From a virus: a stretch of DNA of 59,329 bases. Location: IMG/VR virus record IMGVR_UViG_3300009184_000050, positions 1-59,329 of that record; one strand, given 5' to 3'. The notes beneath the pieces are model-generated. The model was given only the letters and a program-made list of their open reading frames with translations, searched no databases and was not told the origin of the DNA. The translations under genes and the position numbers were made by a program. Position 1 is the stretch's first letter, and each line of letters starts with the position of its first letter. Positions 59,201 through 59,329 of this stretch are shown piece after piece.

Positions 59201-59329
59201 TGGTTATTTGATAGTACCGGCAACGCAACATTCCCGGCAAACGGAACAACAGCTTTACATAATATCACAGGCAACGGTTTAGCATTGTTTGGTCAAGTTC
59301 ATATTGGTGGTAACTTAAATTATGCAGAA
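53261..59329 (+). CDS. Giant modular tail fibre, 3' end outside window
   Basis: Open from ATG 53261 to the window end: at least 2023 residues. Repeated WTFGADGNLTLPG-type units occur throughout. Residues about 573-767 form a LamG/concanavalin-like domain (FTIEWYQYVTSD, VWQHIAVVRSSGTVTIY, FLSIGSPTADG). Around 885-980 is a Gly-rich part (GQGGANTSGGTGGAG). Residues about 1306-1470 contain about ten AIGxxAG repeats, the YadA/trimeric-autotransporter head pattern, followed by NSIILNATG. This suggests a very long trimeric fibre with several binding heads. No stop or S74 domain reached. Confidence 0.9.
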   Translation, partial: MVQAVKITSLNDIGTSIMYTTLVPVVNMTGTPTTEKANLQIVGNLILSGAGGSYFPPAAQATISQFVAYAAQPNITSVGTLTSLAVLGNITSGNANLGNLAIANVFSGTLNGSAASANTANTANTVTLNAQPNITSLGTLTSLNVTGLANLGAVTNITITGGSPNYVLQTDGNGTLSWAAQTGGGGNIGNWTFDNVTATTPENIIVQAGPATNSWASLLSNDGNNSLWVDNYGAHVTTDFAGAQNYWTFGTDGNLTIPGNQGSIGTVYADGIDIIAPIGGYAELASGNLNNFIYVQDEGAYVNTDRNGVDHQWLFDTSGRLTFPDTTLAGRDLEGTGDFGFEMPANVGFTILADLGNSQWTFGADGNLTTPGNIILDNIGDANISSDANININAAGNIWQFGADGNLTTPGNIILDVAGDANISSDANININAAGNIWQFGADGSLQVPANFADPIPGTIAAANGYPTLLAYGSGSGGGFGVHGGPELDWMNADDPANNFGNSSVLRHTAFLNATGFYIGMNENHVVGNTTANWLFTPSGNLRLPYSSTTANLSFTMTNIGSVAYNSASPLSSGGSLEFVGDESNHFLVVPNEARFAPGTGDFTIEWYQYVTSDGHAWPRPFSLGVCCSNINSLLVGLFEGGSNIMAIQTQSGYNPFSGWNNTLNVWQHIAVVRSSGTVTIYQNGVAFNSVSIPDDIAYNPTNGYFLSIGSPTADGTTGNESINSQYVGLITNMRYVVGTAVYTGNFTPSTDPLTLISGTELLLQVANSGTLAEALYIGTIVNNSSIISNGNAWTFGGDGNLTLPGNTSGINSTGNVQINSNAQSWNFGADGSTIFPTLTTQRGDNPSGTITGQTLLFGDVNQEAIISTPNGIDSIPDSQRLVINPGQGYDDGEGGDIYLWAGRGGNGSGSGGDIKIRGGQGGANTSGGTGGAGGYIRIEAGDAASAGFPGYVDINGGNSSIAQGGYVEILGGQGATIGGDANLKGGYGTATGGNVNIWGGASGNGQVNEGDVNIQTGGNTWTFDPSGNLQLPDTTSVIANVSITLEANDTGNITGLSLTGDAHANLYAHGNVNIVSDSSNTTATWTFGTDGTTTFPNPLPNARSQIYTTNGGYQTVFEAFSVKGNGQKLTLDYDAAEVKIQTQVGTEWTFGQYGNTIFPNGTTISNKETNLTKGPALNSFGSDSYTGIFTTLNYTGLDTTWIVNGPNVANGVIQSIDAAGQTIILDRNSGGPQFQNGQSYTFTGPLVSIGTDITVNSNSWTFGADGNLTLPANAFAINYANGTQVSLGGGNITWAQLDDKNGNSGPTTIALGQNAGLDGQGNAAIAIGKNAGQGGQGASSITIGEDAGGNTTQGANSVAIGRSAGFDAQGIGAVAIGSGAGSNSQGNQSVAIGENAGVIQGSTAVAIGKNSGGSEALQGDDAVAIGHSAGESTQGTQSVAIGLYAGQTTQGVNAVAIGANAGITSQGNNSIILNATGANLNQTTANTFTVKPVRQANTANAMYYDASTGEITYDTAGGGNANTGNVTFNNINVIGTGNLKLQPDSANANAYLDVYLTGGPDIHIAGNGETVILGTDNFANVAVNVNGNVSIQAGDANGTHTWNFDTAGNLTLPEGGIIYETNIPGGVLTGNTIVLKPQGGTNADQQLLVYPTAIGADFNHLHMTSGNLYNTELFLGNDDFYVKLANTGNVIINSNDDNGNTAMWTFGTDGNLTLPQLTTINDVSDNGTRLTVGVPPTVIAISGADFSPVNTTYNRDFGQATPTWYPAGYTPGVDPYIMFTGGQYGIYNPGFVPPLYVNTGTLNTPLIQWNTNPPLGSVPPTAVYTYGVTGPAWNFGTDGNLTLPGNLVINGLANVFGSNVALLQSNPDLPLLSVSSGSNGAVSSLWVEDIGNVGTSNIAAVYANPTSGSKIVRIAVGQNGGNAGPNLWDFNANGTTTFPGNLISSGASPAPSISGFSSVSASTFTNGNSNVTINSNSKSWLFDSTGNATFPANGTTALHNITGNGLALFGQVHIGGNLNYAE
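57180..57670. repeat. YadA-like AIGxxAG repeats in giant fibre gene
   Basis: Units of about 14-17 residues such as VAIGRSAGFDAQGIGA repeat roughly ten times; DNA unit about 45-51 bp. Confidence 0.85.

Noticed and set aside
58648-59274. 208-residue minus-strand frame at the right end
   Set aside because: Complementary to the giant fibre repeats, which read cleanly through this region on the plus strand.
1-59329. tRNA genes
   Set aside because: I looked for T-arm motifs with matching acceptor stems and found none I could support; a tRNAscan-type search would settle it.

Overview
The window is part of a large tailed-phage genome (Caudoviricetes) with a T4-like, myovirus-type gene style; it is not a bacterial chromosome. 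Genes are densely packed with many ATGA/GTGA stop-start overlaps and long runs on one strand. There is a T4-type 5'-3' exonuclease (RNase H), an ATP-dependent DNA ligase, a long tail-fibre locus with S74 chaperone domains, and two visible promoter classes. Fifteen sigma70-like promoters, every one with a 17-bp spacer, serve probable early genes. TAAATA/TATAAATA boxes resembling T4 late promoters serve virion and other probable late genes. The secreted Ala/Pro/Lys-rich protein at 8782 and the early promoter style look beta-proteobacterial (freshwater Burkholderiales or Nitrosomonadales type); that host is inference only. Both ends are open: a minus-strand gene is cut at base 1 and a giant fibre gene runs off the right end. 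I saw no tRNA, rRNA, CRISPR array or insertion sequence.

Layout. 0-2.6 kb: two minus-strand phage proteins, a UvdE-type UV damage endonuclease, and a convergent GIY-YIG/NUMOD3-like homing endonuclease. 2.6-8.2 kb: small conserved phage proteins, a helicase fused to an HNH domain, and RNase H. 8.2-10.3 kb: a GDPD-like protein, a secreted repeat protein, an orphan reading frame and a chain of micro-ORFs. 10.3-14.5 kb: a GC-richer early block of small proteins, four of whose promoters are copies of one promoter-leader cassette. 14.5-19.8 kb: DNA ligase, acidic and zinc-ribbon proteins, and a four-helix membrane protein. 19.8-27.3 kb: two lipoproteins, then ClpX, ribosomal protein bS21, an IbpA-like Hsp20, ClpS and ClpP. 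27.3-31.2 kb: a SWIM protein, an intact phosphoesterase, an HTH protein, MazG and small phage proteins. 31.1-32.6 kb (minus): a papain-like protease with a Thr-rich tail and a DUF4337 protein. 32.6-39.2 kb: methyltransferases and glycosyltransferases with gene fragments. 39.2-42.7 kb: tandem small membrane proteins, a HAD phosphatase, an AbrB-like protein, IF-1, Fe-superoxide dismutase and an A-type Fe-S carrier. 42.7-59.3 kb: tail fibres (beta-repeat, collagen-like/S74, kelch-like, Gly-rich and a giant YadA/LamG-like fibre), interleaved with two 2OG-Fe(II) oxygenase-like proteins and a glycosyltransferase.

How the genes may work together (inference). The phage carries a protein-quality set (ClpX with its ClpP-docking IGF loop, ClpP with an intact triad, ClpS, Hsp20) and a translation set (bS21, IF-1). 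Several early promoters sit so close to ATG that the mRNAs should be leaderless, and several late boxes do the same. The sodB start codon lies in a 12-bp hairpin whose loop is the late promoter, recalling the T4 arrangement that blocks translation of early read-through RNA. At least eight otherwise unrelated proteins share a short N-terminal leader ending in [L/I/F]-x-E, similar to T4 capsid-targeting peptides; the SOD is one of them. The fibre genes sit with hydroxylase- and glycosyltransferase-like genes, which suggests chemical modification of collagen-like or Thr-rich fibre segments.
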